This document shows, one piece after another, positions 42,000-50,488 of a stretch of 64,000 bases of DNA (position 1 is the stretch's first letter; the number at the start of each line of letters is the position of its first letter). The position numbers and the translations under genes are program-made. Where the stretch lies: NCBI GenBank assembly GCA_963780815.1, contig CAWADG010000009.1:310001-374000 (forward strand). Reading direction: 5' to 3'. Under the pieces are notes generated by a model. That model saw only the letters and a program-made list of their open reading frames with translations, was not told where the DNA came from and searched no databases. This DNA is from VRUE01 sp963780815 (GTDB lineage: Bacteria > Actinomycetota > Thermoleophilia > Solirubrobacterales > 70-9).

Positions 42000-42239
42000 A
42001 TGAGCGAGTCCGAGTCGAACGATTCGACGCTTCGACGGGCGGCCTGTCCCGGCTGCGGTGAGCCGTGGCTGCGGCCGACCCAGCTGCCCGGCCGCTACCG
42101 CTGCGTGTACTGTCTGCGCCGCTTCGAGCTGGTCTCGCAGTGCCCGAACTGCGGCGAACACCAGACGATCGCGCGGATGAGCAGCAGCGAGGACATGAAA
42201 TGTCAGATGTGTGGCGATTCGATGCTGAGGCTGGTCTGA
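42000..42239 (+). CDS. Small four-CxxC zinc-ribbon protein
   Basis: 79-residue protein with CPGCGEPW, CVYCLRRF, CPNCGEH and CQMCGDS, i.e. four CxxC knuckles forming two zinc ribbons. No catalytic domain is present. It lies between rsmB (start 4 bases after its stop) and rpe in the same direction, so co-expression with rRNA modification/translation genes is likely. A nucleic-acid or protein-binding role is plausible, but I do not recognise a named family. Confidence 0.75.
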   Translation: MSESESNDSTLRRAACPGCGEPWLRPTQLPGRYRCVYCLRRFELVSQCPNCGEHQTIARMSSSEDMKCQMCGDSMLRLV

Positions 42240-42261
42240 GGGCGAACCGCGGGCGATTGCG

Positions 42262-42948
42262 ATGAGCGAGCTGATGGCGGGTCTGGTCGGAAAGCGTCGG
42301 GTCGCGCCGTCGATCCTCTCGGCCGACTTCTCGAAGTTGGGCTCCCAGCTCGCCGAGGTGATGGACGCCGGCGCCAGGGTGATCCACTTCGACGTGATGG
42401 ACGGCCAGTTCGTCCCGCCGATAACGATTGGGCCGCTGGTCGCCTCCTCGATCGCCGACCAGGTCCACGAGGCCGGCGCCGCCCTCGACGTCCACCTGAT
42501 GATCGAGCAGCCTGACCGCCAGATTGAGGCCTTCGCCGAGGCGGGCGCCGACTCGATCACCTTTCATCTGGAGGCGACGCCGCATGCGAACCGGACGCTG
42601 ACGGCGATCCGTGAGCTCGGCTGCCTGGCGGGGGTCGCGATCACGCCAAGCACGTCGGCCGCCGCCGTCGCCGAGCTGCGCGGGGTCGCCGACATCGTCC
42701 TCTGCATGACCGTCAACCCAGGCTGGGGCGGACAGGCTTTCATCGGGGGCTCTCCCGACAAGGTCGCCCGCCTCAGTGAGGTCGTAGGCGACGCCAAGAT
42801 CGAGGTCGACGGGGGGATCGACCCCTCGACCGCCGGGCTGGTCGCCGACGCCGGTGCCTCTCTCCTCGTCGCCGGCTCAGCCGTCTTCGGCTCCGACGAC
42901 CCCGCCGACGCCTACACCGCGATCGTGGCCGCAGCAGGGGCCGTCTGA
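42262..42948 (+). CDS. rpe: Ribulose-phosphate 3-epimerase
   Basis: Interconverts ribulose 5-phosphate and xylulose 5-phosphate. The 228-residue TIM-barrel has VAPSILSADFSKLGSQL, the metal-binding HFDVMDGQFVPPITIG, LDVHLMI, TVNPGWGGQAFI and EVDGGIDPSTAG, all family signatures. ATG 42262 is 22 bases after the zinc-ribbon stop. The rsmB-(zinc ribbon)-rpe order is common in actinobacteria. Confidence 0.95.
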   Translation: MSELMAGLVGKRRVAPSILSADFSKLGSQLAEVMDAGARVIHFDVMDGQFVPPITIGPLVASSIADQVHEAGAALDVHLMIEQPDRQIEAFAEAGADSITFHLEATPHANRTLTAIRELGCLAGVAITPSTSAAAVAELRGVADIVLCMTVNPGWGGQAFIGGSPDKVARLSEVVGDAKIEVDGGIDPSTAGLVADAGASLLVAGSAVFGSDDPADAYTAIVAAAGAV

Positions 42949-42965
42949 AATTCGAGCGCGAGGCC

Positions 42966-44762
42966 TCAGGACCTCGCGATCAGGGCGCCGATCACCTCCT
43001 GCCACCAGGCCCTCTCGGCCGGGTCGGAGCCGCTTCGCTCGGCGCGCCGCTCGCACCAGCGGGCTAGGGCCTGGCGGCCGCCGGTCGCGACGACGCTCTC
43101 GCTGGTCACCGCATAGCGGCCGTCGGCGAGGTTGACGAGGGCGCTGGAGCGGTCGCGGCGGCTGCGGAGGATCGTCACCACCGGGATGCCGGCGACCTGG
43201 CTCGGAGCGCACGGATCGTCGACCTGGCCGGCGGGGCCGACCGAGAAGATCTGAGGCGCGCCGCGGGGCGGCAACAGCGGCGGGCCGGGCTCGCCGATCG
43301 GGCCGTCCTGCCAGCGCCGGGTCAGTGCCTCGACCTCGTCGCGAAGCTCCTGGCGGACGAGAACGTGGAGCTCGTCGCCCTCGCGGACCTCGGTCGACCC
43401 GCGGGGCGGGAGGGCGTGGCCGTCGCGGACGATCACGTTGACCAGCGCTTCGCGAGGGAGGCCCAGTTCGCGCACGAGGTGCCCCGCCGCGGCCGCCCCC
43501 GGCCGCAGCCGATAGGCGATCACGTCGCCGCCCATCCCCCGGATCCGGCCCGACTCGAGTAGCCGGCGCGGGATCGCCGGCTCGTCGGTCGTGAGGCCGA
43601 GGCGGACCGCGATCGGCTCAAAGGTCGCTCCCTGGATCAGGGTCGAGGTGACGACGACGAAGAAGACGATCGCGAAGACCTGGTCGGACTCGCCGACGCC
43701 GGCGACGACCGGAAACGTGGCGAGCCAGATCGGCGTCGCCCCCCGCAGCCCGGCCCAGCCGAGCATCACCCGCTCGCGGGCGTCGAGCGAGGAGAAGAGC
43801 GTGGCCGCGAACGCGGCTAGCGGCCGCGCGACGAAGATCAGGACGGCCGAGAGCGCCAGCGCTTCGAAGGCGACATCGCCAAGCGCGCTCGGGAAGACGA
43901 GCAGGCCGAGCAGGATGAAGAGGCCGATCTGGGCCACCCATCCGACCCCCTCGTGGAAGGCGACGATCGTCCGCCGCGCGGGGATCCGGGCGCCCCCGAG
44001 CGCAAGAGCGGTCAGGTAGGTCGCCAGCAGGCCCGACCCATGCGCGACCTCGGCGAGCCCGTAGGCGAGAGCCGCGATCGCGATCGTCGCGACCGGGTAG
44101 ATCCCGTCGGTTGGGAACCGCACGCGGCTGAATGCCGCAACCGCCAGCCGGCCGAGCGCGACGCCGACGACGATCCCGATGCTGAGTTTCAGCGCCTCGA
44201 GCCCGATCATGTCGGCGATCCCGAAGCCCGGCGTCTGGATCCATTCGATGAACCCGATCACCAGCAGCAGCGCGACCGGGTCGTTCATTCCCGACTCCCC
44301 CTCGAGCGAGCGCGCCAGCCGCTTCTCCAGGGTCGAGCGGCGCAGCACGGCGAAGATCGCCGCCGAGTCGGTCGCCGCCACCGCCGCACCGGCGAGCATC
44401 CCTTCGAGGGTGCCGAAGCCGAAGATCCACTTCGCGGCGAGTCCGGTGACGACCGCGGTCACCACGGTGCCGACGGTGGCGAGCGACGCCGCCGTCCCCA
44501 GCACCGGCCGGATCTCCGGCCAGCCGGCGGTCAGGCCGCCCTCGAACAGGATCAGGACGAGGGCGATCGTCCCCAGGGTCCGGGCCAGCTCCGTGTCATC
44601 GAACTCGATGCCCCCGATCCCTTCCGAGCCGGCGAGCATCCCGAGGCCGAGAAACAGGAGCAGGCCGGGGATCCTGATCCGGTCGGCGAGGAGCGCTCCG
44701 ACGATGCCGGCGGCGAGAAGTGCGCCGGCGACGAGGATCAGCTCGGCGTCATGGGCCCCCAT
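42966..44762 (-). CDS. Potassium/proton antiporter, CPA1 type with TrkA-C domain
   Basis: 598-residue membrane protein. About 12-13 hydrophobic segments cover residues 5-390, with GLGMLAGSEGIGG, ALVLILFEGGLT, GAAVAATDSAAIFAVLRRS (ion-site Asp) and EGESGMNDPVALLLV, typical of NhaP2/CvrA antiporters. Residues about 400-490 hold an RCK/TrkA-C-like domain (GAAAAGHLVRELGLPREALVNVIVRDG, STEVREGDELHVLV), pointing to nucleotide control. A C-terminal extension of about 80 residues is of unknown role. The gene starts 5 bases after the flippase stop. Confidence 0.85.
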   Translation of the reverse strand: MGAHDAELILVAGALLAAGIVGALLADRIRIPGLLLFLGLGMLAGSEGIGGIEFDDTELARTLGTIALVLILFEGGLTAGWPEIRPVLGTAASLATVGTVVTAVVTGLAAKWIFGFGTLEGMLAGAAVAATDSAAIFAVLRRSTLEKRLARSLEGESGMNDPVALLLVIGFIEWIQTPGFGIADMIGLEALKLSIGIVVGVALGRLAVAAFSRVRFPTDGIYPVATIAIAALAYGLAEVAHGSGLLATYLTALALGGARIPARRTIVAFHEGVGWVAQIGLFILLGLLVFPSALGDVAFEALALSAVLIFVARPLAAFAATLFSSLDARERVMLGWAGLRGATPIWLATFPVVAGVGESDQVFAIVFFVVVTSTLIQGATFEPIAVRLGLTTDEPAIPRRLLESGRIRGMGGDVIAYRLRPGAAAAGHLVRELGLPREALVNVIVRDGHALPPRGSTEVREGDELHVLVRQELRDEVEALTRRWQDGPIGEPGPPLLPPRGAPQIFSVGPAGQVDDPCAPSQVAGIPVVTILRSRRDRSSALVNLADGRYAVTSESVVATGGRQALARWCERRAERSGSDPAERAWWQEVIGALIARS

Positions 44763-44767
44763 CCCAC

Positions 44768-46231
44768 CTACACGCCGCCCTCTTCAGCTGCCGCCAGCCG
44801 GACCTCGAGTTCCTCGGTCGACCCCACCCGGGGGACGTCCTCGGCCCGCGCGTGGGGCCGGCGATAGATCGTGAAGAGGAACGTCAGGAGCAGCCCCGCG
44901 GTCAATGCGAACCCGATCTCGACGCGCCGGAACTCTTCTGAGATCAGCGGCAGCAGGCACCAGGCGATGAAGAACGCAGCGCACCCGATCCAGCGCGCCG
45001 AGGCGCGCCGCACCTGCCCCTGGGCGACGCAGGCCTGGTTGACCGTCACCGATGATAGGTACAGCCCCATCCCGAGCGTGACCAGGAGCAGCCCGCCGCG
45101 GTCGTAGGTGAACTTATTGCTGAACGCGAGCTGCATCAGCTCCGGCCCGGCGACGATCACGACCAGCGCGACGAGCGCGGTGAAGGCGGCGAGCGCGAGC
45201 AGCACCATCCGCACCGAGCGGTGGAACTCGGCCCGGCTCTCGTCATCGCCCTTGGCATGGAGGCTCGTGAGGTGGGGGAGGATGCTGGTCGAGACCGCCT
45301 GGAACAGCTGCAGCGGCGCCCGCGCGATCATCATCACGTTGAAGATGTACCCGGCGGCGGCGGCTCCCTCGAAGCCGCGGATGATCAGCGGCCCGGCGTT
45401 GAGGAAGACCTGTTCGCTGAACATGATCAGCAGCACCGCCGCCGCGAAGCCGGTGCCTTTTCCGAGGGAAAAGTCCCCATCAATCTCGCCCGACCCCGGA
45501 GATGACAGATTGCGACCGGGGTCGGTCGAGTCCGGCATGTCCTCCGCTTCGCGTCCGGGCATGCCGGGTGTTTTCTTGGCCTGCCTGGCGAAGGCGGCGG
45601 GGACGACGAGCAGGCTCAGTGCCGGGGCGGCGACGATCCCGATCGCGACCGCCGACTGGCCGCTCGAGATTCCGACCGCGACGAGGACGGCGAAGATCGT
45701 CCGAAAGCAGGATTCGGACAGGATCAGCGCCGTGAACAGGCCGAACCGGCGGTAACCGGCGAGGTAGCCGCGGGCGAAGTAGCTGGCGGCGTAGAAAAGG
45801 ACCGCCGAGAGGTAGACCCAGTAGAGCGTTTCGTTTCCGCTCAGCAGCCCGTCCTGGATCGGGTTGCGCAGCGCCAGCGCGACGACGGTGAACGCGGCCG
45901 CGAGGGCGAGCTGGATTTTGGTCGCGACGAGGATCGGCTGCCGAACCGGTTCGCCCTTCGCGAGGTGCTCGGAGATGTGGCGGGAGAGCAGCTGGTCGAT
46001 CGGCCGGTAGAGGGTCGAGACGGTGATGAACACCGCCGACCAGAGAACCGTGACCTCGCCGTAGTCCGACTTCGAGAGGACGTGCGAGGCGATGAAGAAG
46101 TAGAGATAGGTGATCACCCCGGTGAGGCCGACCCCGATCGCGAGGAAGCTCGCCGTCCTGCCGTAGTCGGCCGTCGCGGAACCCGAGGGCTGCCGCGATT
46201 TGCCGGGGATCTTGAGCTGGCGCCGGGTCAA
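44768..46231 (-). CDS. Polysaccharide/lipid flippase (MATE-like, Wzx type)
   Basis: 487-residue membrane protein with about 12 segments. ASFLAIGVGLTGVITYLYFFIASHVLSKSDYGEVTVLWSAVFI and the paired repeat organisation fit the oligosaccharide flippase/MOP superfamily, which moves lipid-linked sugars across the membrane. A central hydrophilic loop (about residues 210-245: KKTPGMPGREAEDMPDSTDPGRN...) is encoded by palindromic DNA (45490-45567). Its start overlaps the glycosyltransferase stop (ATGA), so the two probably serve one glycan pathway. Confidence 0.82.
   Translation of the reverse strand: MTRRQLKIPGKSRQPSGSATADYGRTASFLAIGVGLTGVITYLYFFIASHVLSKSDYGEVTVLWSAVFITVSTLYRPIDQLLSRHISEHLAKGEPVRQPILVATKIQLALAAAFTVVALALRNPIQDGLLSGNETLYWVYLSAVLFYAASYFARGYLAGYRRFGLFTALILSESCFRTIFAVLVAVGISSGQSAVAIGIVAAPALSLLVVPAAFARQAKKTPGMPGREAEDMPDSTDPGRNLSSPGSGEIDGDFSLGKGTGFAAAVLLIMFSEQVFLNAGPLIIRGFEGAAAAGYIFNVMMIARAPLQLFQAVSTSILPHLTSLHAKGDDESRAEFHRSVRMVLLALAAFTALVALVVIVAGPELMQLAFSNKFTYDRGGLLLVTLGMGLYLSSVTVNQACVAQGQVRRASARWIGCAAFFIAWCLLPLISEEFRRVEIGFALTAGLLLTFLFTIYRRPHARAEDVPRVGSTEELEVRLAAAEEGGV
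45490..45567. repeat. Palindromes inside the flippase loop
   Basis: CCGACCCCGG (45490-45499) pairs perfectly with CCGGGGTCGG (45516-45525), and CCGGCATG (45532-45539) with CATGCCGG (45560-45567). Both lie in the segment coding for the extra hydrophilic loop of the flippase. The sequence is unlike repeat A or B. It may be a separate small palindromic insertion; only one instance is seen. Confidence 0.5.
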
Positions 46232-47235
46232 CGCTCGCGGGCGCCGGGCTCGTAGTGCGACGGCTCCACCCCGAGCGCCAGCTCGATCCGGCGCACCCGC
46301 TCGAAGACCCTCTGCGTCATCACCCGCTGGCCGGCCAGGAGGTCACCGATCACGCCGAGCGCGACGAGCTGGATCGCGGCGATGAAGAGGACCGCGCCGA
46401 GGATCAGGGACTGGATGTGGCCGGTGCTGTCGCCGTTGAGGATCCAGTCGAGGAGGAACGGGAGCCAGGCGGCGACGGCGAGCACCGCGACGAGGACGCC
46501 GGCGGTCGCGAAGACGCGCAGCGGCTCATAGCGAGCGTAGATGCGGAGGATCGAGAGCCCGTTGCGCCGCACGTAGGTCCCGGTCGACCCGAACAGCCGC
46601 GACTCGCGGGTCTGGGGATTCGTCTCGATCTCAGTCTGGTCGACGGCGACCAACATCTTTCCCGCCTGGATCACGCTCTCCAGCGTGTAGGTGAAGTCGT
46701 CGACGACGAGCAGCCCCAACGCCGCCTCCCGGTTGTAGGCGCGGAAGCCCGAGGTCGCATCGGTGACCTCGGTTCCGGACAGCCGCCGCACGACCCAGCT
46801 CCCCAGCCGCTGCAGCGCCTTCTTGCTCCCGGAGAAGTGCTCGATCTCCGCCACCCGGCGATCGCCGACGACCATGTCGGCCTCACCGGCGACGATCGGG
46901 GCAACCAGCTTGGCGACATCGGCGCCTTTGTACTGGTTGTCGGCATCGGTGTTGACGATGACGTCGGCGCCGAGCTTGAGGCAGGCGTCGAGGCCCGCCT
47001 GGAAGGCCGCCGCCAACCCCTTGTTGTTGGTCAGCCGGACGATGTGCTCGACCCCGGCATCGCGCGCGACCTCGACCGTGCGATCGGTCGAGCCGTCGTC
47101 GACGACCAGCAGCTCGACCGCGTCGATGCCGTCGACCTCGCGCGGCAGGTCGCCGATCGTCGCCGGGAGGGTGTCCTGCTCGTTCAGGCAGGGGATCTGG
47201 ATGATGAGCTTCACTGGACGGGTCAGGGTATCCAC
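46228..47235 (-). CDS. Glycosyltransferase family 2 with C-terminal membrane anchor
   Basis: 335-residue DPM1/ArnC-like glycosyltransferase. The GT-A fold starts LIIQIPCLNEQDTLPATI; VVDDGSTDRTVEVA and NTDADNQYKGADV carry the nucleotide-sugar/metal Asp residues; DATSGFRAYNREAAL follows. Two hydrophobic segments near residues 250-305 anchor it in the membrane. It likely passes a sugar to polyprenyl phosphate or a lipid-linked glycan, with the adjacent flippase moving the product. It is divergent from ribD. Confidence 0.87.
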   Translation of the reverse strand: MDTLTRPVKLIIQIPCLNEQDTLPATIGDLPREVDGIDAVELLVVDDGSTDRTVEVARDAGVEHIVRLTNNKGLAAAFQAGLDACLKLGADVIVNTDADNQYKGADVAKLVAPIVAGEADMVVGDRRVAEIEHFSGSKKALQRLGSWVVRRLSGTEVTDATSGFRAYNREAALGLLVVDDFTYTLESVIQAGKMLVAVDQTEIETNPQTRESRLFGSTGTYVRRNGLSILRIYARYEPLRVFATAGVLVAVLAVAAWLPFLLDWILNGDSTGHIQSLILGAVLFIAAIQLVALGVIGDLLAGQRVMTQRVFERVRRIELALGVEPSHYEPGARER

Positions 47236-47243
47236 GGTTCCGG

Positions 47244-47322
47244 CGCGCGGGTCCTGTCACAGGGAAAGGAGGATCTGCGGGCCAGGCTGTCCTCGACCCC
47301 CTTTCCCTGTGCCACCCGCGCG
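47244..47322. repeat. Repeat B copy: long hairpin between glycosyltransferase and ribD
   Basis: CGCGCGGGT (47244-47252) pairs with ACCCGCGCG (47314-47322), and CACAGGGAAAGG (47258-47269) with CCTTTCCCTGTG (47300-47311), with CCTGT/CC in the internal loop and a 30-base terminal loop. The outer arm plus CCTGTC is shared with the hairpin inside ribD. It lies in the divergent glycosyltransferase-ribD promoter region. Confidence 0.7.
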
Positions 47323-47325
47323 AGG

Positions 47326-47354
47326 TACCATGGGTTGACTGACCAGTCAGTCAA
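47326..47354 (+). promoter_or_regulatory. ribD -10 box and TetR-type operator palindrome
   Basis: TACCAT (47326-47331) is a -10 candidate. It is followed by TTGACTGAC-CA-GTCAGTCAA (47335-47354), a near-perfect palindrome with 9-bp arms. Its GACTGAC...GTCAGTC form is typical of operators bound by TetR-family repressors. It overlaps the expected transcription start and ends 5 bases before the ribD ATG, with no ribosome-binding site between. The regulator is not encoded nearby. No FMN riboswitch is visible. Confidence 0.6.
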
Positions 47355-47359
47355 TAGCT

Positions 47360-48556
47360 ATGACACCGCAGCTCACAGGCACCGATAAGGCCTATTTGGC
47401 GCGGGCTATCGAACTCGCGGAGGGTGGCCGCGGGCGGGTCAGCCCGAACCCGCTGGTCGGCGCCGTCATCGTCCGCGATGGCGCGGTTCTCGGTGAGGGT
47501 TTCCACGCCGCGCTCGGCGATCTCCACGCCGAGCGTGCCGCGATCGAGGACAGCCGGTCCCGCGGCGGGGACCCGGCAGGCGCGACGATGTATGTGACGC
47601 TCGAGCCCTGTGCCCATCACGGTCGCCAGCCGCCGTGCACCGATGCGCTCCTCGAGGCGGGGATCGCGAGGGTCGTGATCGGCTCCGACGACCCCTCCGA
47701 GAAGGCCTCCGGCCGCGGCCCCGGGATCCTCCGCGACGGCGGCGTCGAGGTCGAGCTCGCCGCAGGGGTGGAGGCGACCGCGGCCCGGCTCCTCAACCAG
47801 CCCTTCCGCAAGCACGCCAGGACCGGGCTGCCGCTCGTGACCCTGAAGCTGGCGATGTCGGTCGACGGCGCGACCGCCACAGCCCCCGGCGACTCGCCGT
47901 GGATATCGGGGGAGCCGAGCCGCGAGCTCGTCCACCGTTGGCGGGTGGAATCGGATGCGATCGCGGTCGGCATCGGCACCGTCATCGCCGACGACCCGTT
48001 GCTGACCGCCCGTCTTGGGGCGGACGCCCGCCAGCCGCTCCGAGTGGTCTTCGACTCCGCCGCCCGCCTCCCCCTCGACTCGCAGCTGCTCGCCACCGTC
48101 GATCAATCCCCGGTGCTGGTCGTGGTCGCCCCCGACGCCGATCCCGCTCGTCTCGAGGTCCTGAGAGGCGCCGGCGCCGAGACCCTGATTGCCGCCGGCG
48201 CGACGAACGAGGACCGGATCAACTCAACCCTTTCCGAGCTCGGCCGGAGAAGGATCACGTCCCTCTTCCTCGAGGGAGGACGAACACTCGCCTCCGCCTT
48301 CGCAGCCGCGGGCGCTATCGACGCGACCCGAACCTTTCTCGCGCCGATCCTTCTGGGCGGCTTCGACCCGGATTTGAATGCGTCCCATCGCGCGGGTGGC
48401 GCCGTGGGGGGACCCACCCCCGAGGAAGCTTCAGCTACCGCAGGGGGTGGGGGGTCCCATGCGGCGACAGGACCCGCGCGCCGGGATGCCCTCAATTTCG
48501 AAGTTGAAAGGGTCGGGGAGGACCTGTTGGTCTCGACTCGGTTCAGGGAGTGGTGA
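47360..48556 (+). CDS. ribD: Bifunctional riboflavin deaminase/reductase RibD
   Basis: Deaminates and reduces the pyrimidine intermediate of riboflavin synthesis. The N-terminal deaminase (1-145) shows SPNPLVGAVIV, the zinc motif HAALGDLHAERAA and EPCAHHGRQPPCTDAL. The reductase domain has TLKLAMSVDGATA, EPSRELVHRWRVESDAIAVGIGTV and FLEGGRTLASAF. Near the C-terminus about 30 Gly/Ala/Pro-rich residues (SHRAGGAVGGPTPEEASATAGG...) come from an in-frame repeat B copy before the last strand NFEVERVGEDLLVSTRF. It is first in a ribD-E-BA-H operon. Confidence 0.93.
   Translation: MTPQLTGTDKAYLARAIELAEGGRGRVSPNPLVGAVIVRDGAVLGEGFHAALGDLHAERAAIEDSRSRGGDPAGATMYVTLEPCAHHGRQPPCTDALLEAGIARVVIGSDDPSEKASGRGPGILRDGGVEVELAAGVEATAARLLNQPFRKHARTGLPLVTLKLAMSVDGATATAPGDSPWISGEPSRELVHRWRVESDAIAVGIGTVIADDPLLTARLGADARQPLRVVFDSAARLPLDSQLLATVDQSPVLVVVAPDADPARLEVLRGAGAETLIAAGATNEDRINSTLSELGRRRITSLFLEGGRTLASAFAAAGAIDATRTFLAPILLGGFDPDLNASHRAGGAVGGPTPEEASATAGGGGSHAATGPARRDALNFEVERVGEDLLVSTRFREW
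48389..48480. repeat. Repeat B copy inserted in frame inside ribD
   Basis: CGCGCGGGT (48389-48397) pairs with ACCCGCGCG (48472-48480), the same outer arms as in the intergenic copy. The inner arms GGGACCCACCCCC (48409-48421) and GGGGGTGGGGGGTCCC (48443-48458) pair with a 3-base bulge. The right side carries GACAGG, mirroring CCTGTC in the intergenic copy. The element keeps the ribD frame. Confidence 0.7.
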
Positions 48557-48557
48557 C

Positions 48558-49163
48558 GTGTTCACCGGCCTGATCCAGGACGTCGGCCAGGTCGAGGACA
48601 TCGACCGCAGCGGCGACGGCGCCAGGATCCACATCTCCACCGGCCTCGTCTCCGATATCGCCGAGGGCGACTCGGTTGCCGTCGACGGGATCTGCCTCAC
48701 CGCGACGACGGTCAACGACGTCGGCTTCGAGGTCGAGGCGATGAACCAGACCCTCGAGGTCACCGCCCTCAGCGGCCTCGAGGGTGGCGCGAGGGTCAAC
48801 CTCGAGCTCGCGATGAGGGCCTCCGACCGCCTTGGGGGCCACATCGTCCAGGGCCACGGGGACGGCGTCGGCGAGGTCGCGGCGGTCGAGGAGGACGGGT
48901 TCGCGCGGCGGCTGCGGGTGCGGCTCGGTCCCGACCTGATGCGCTATGTCGTCGCCCAGGGATCGGTGACGCTGAACGGCGTCAGCCTCACCGTCGCCGC
49001 CCTCGGGGCCGATTGGATCGAGGTCTCGCTGATCCCGGAGACGCTCGATCGGACCAATCTGAGCGAGCTCGGGGTCGGAGCGGCGGTCAACGTCGAGTGT
49101 GACCTGATCGCCAAGTACGTCGAGCGCCTAATGTCACCATCCCCTGGAAAGGAGAAGCCGTGA
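48558..49163 (+). CDS. ribE: Riboflavin synthase alpha subunit
   Basis: Dismutates two dimethyl-ribityllumazine molecules to riboflavin. The 201-residue protein starts FTGLIQDVGQV, the invariant N-terminus, and has two similar lumazine-binding halves, with DGICLTATTV, GGHIVQGHGDGVGEV and GSVTLNGVSLTVA. GTG 48558 lies one base after the ribD stop; the end overlaps ribBA (GTGA). Confidence 0.95.
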   Translation: MFTGLIQDVGQVEDIDRSGDGARIHISTGLVSDIAEGDSVAVDGICLTATTVNDVGFEVEAMNQTLEVTALSGLEGGARVNLELAMRASDRLGGHIVQGHGDGVGEVAAVEEDGFARRLRVRLGPDLMRYVVAQGSVTLNGVSLTVAALGADWIEVSLIPETLDRTNLSELGVGAAVNVECDLIAKYVERLMSPSPGKEKP

Positions 49164-50485
49164 GCAAGATGACCGAGGCGAAGCCAGACCAGGAGCAGAG
49201 CGCGACCGGGCATAGCCCGTTCGCGACGATCGAGGAGGCGATCGAGGAGATCCGCGCCGGGCGGATGGTGATCGTCTGCGACGACGAGGGACGCGAGAAC
49301 GAGGGCGACCTGGTGATGGCGGCGCAGTTTGCGACGCCGGAGGCGATCAACTTCATGGCCAAAGAGGCGCGGGGGCTGATCTGCCTGACGCTGACCGCCG
49401 AGCGCTGCGAACGCCTCGGGCTCAACCTGATGGCGGCGAAGAACGAGGCGCCGCTGCAGACCGCCTTCACGGTCACGATCGAGGCCGCCGGCGGGGTGAG
49501 CACCGGTATCTCGGCCCACGACAGGGCGCACACGGTCCAGGTCGCCATCGACCCCAACTCGGGGCCGCGCGACATCGTCGTCCCCGGCCACATGTTCCCG
49601 CTGCGGGCGAAAGACGGTGGCGTCCTCGAGCGCACCGGCCACACCGAGGCGAGCGTCGACCTGGCGCGGCTGGCGGGCCTGACCGCGGCCGGGGTGATCT
49701 GCGAGGTTATGAACGACGACGGGACGATGGCGCGGGTCCCCGACCTCGTGCCCTACGCCGAGCGCCACGACCTGAAGATGGTGACGATCGCCGACCTGAT
49801 CGCCTACCGGCGGCGCAAGGAGAAGCTCGTCGAGCGAGTGGTCGCGACGGCGCTGCCGACCGCATTCGGCGAGTTCACCGCGGTCGGGTACAGGTCCCTC
49901 GTCGACGACAAACACCACGTCGCGATGGTCAAGGGGGACGTCGATGGCGCCGAGGACGTCCTCGTCCGCGTCCACAGCGAGTGCCTGACCGGCGACGTCT
50001 TCCACAGCATGCGCTGCGACTGCGGAGAGCAGCTGGCGGCCGCGCTCTCGATGATCGAGAAGGAGGGACAGGGCGTCCTCCTCTACCTGTCCCAGGAGGG
50101 TCGTGGAATCGGCCTCCTCAACAAGCTCCGCGCCTACAAGCTGCAGGAGGAGGGAGCCGACACGGTCGAGGCCAATCTCAAGCTCGGCCTCCCCGCCGAC
50201 CTCCGCGACTACGGGATCGGCGCCCAGATTCTCGGCGACCTCGGGTTGAGCAGCATCCGGATCCTGACCAACAACCCGAAAAAGATCGTCGGCCTCGAGG
50301 GCTACGGCCTCTCGGTCACCGAGCAGGTCCCGATCGAGGCCGCGCCGAACAACTTCAACGAGGGCTACCTGCGGGTCAAGCGCGACAAGATGGGCCACAT
50401 CCTCCACCACCAGGGCCTCGCCCTCGACGAGGAGATGCTCCACGACGAGGAGGAGCGGGACACGGCAAACCCGCCCGCGGAGTGA
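49160..50485 (+). CDS. ribBA: Bifunctional DHBP synthase / GTP cyclohydrolase II
   Basis: Supplies both precursors of riboflavin: 3,4-dihydroxybutanone phosphate from ribulose phosphate (N-terminal RibB, IVCDDEGRENEGDLVMAAQFAT near residue 37, and HTEASVDLARLAGL) and the pyrimidine from GTP (C-terminal RibA from about 215). RibA has the zinc Cys in ECLTGDVFHSMRCDCGEQL and QEGRGIGLLNKLRAYKLQ. 441 residues, the usual fused form. An extra acidic tail follows LDEEMLHDEEE. GTG 49160 overlaps ribE. Confidence 0.96.
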   Translation: MSKMTEAKPDQEQSATGHSPFATIEEAIEEIRAGRMVIVCDDEGRENEGDLVMAAQFATPEAINFMAKEARGLICLTLTAERCERLGLNLMAAKNEAPLQTAFTVTIEAAGGVSTGISAHDRAHTVQVAIDPNSGPRDIVVPGHMFPLRAKDGGVLERTGHTEASVDLARLAGLTAAGVICEVMNDDGTMARVPDLVPYAERHDLKMVTIADLIAYRRRKEKLVERVVATALPTAFGEFTAVGYRSLVDDKHHVAMVKGDVDGAEDVLVRVHSECLTGDVFHSMRCDCGEQLAAALSMIEKEGQGVLLYLSQEGRGIGLLNKLRAYKLQEEGADTVEANLKLGLPADLRDYGIGAQILGDLGLSSIRILTNNPKKIVGLEGYGLSVTEQVPIEAAPNNFNEGYLRVKRDKMGHILHHQGLALDEEMLHDEEERDTANPPAE

Positions 50486-50488
50486 GCG

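Noticed and set aside
47236..47359. FMN riboswitch before ribD
   Set aside because: None of the conserved RFN-element segments are visible; the gap is explained by the repeat B hairpin and a palindrome.
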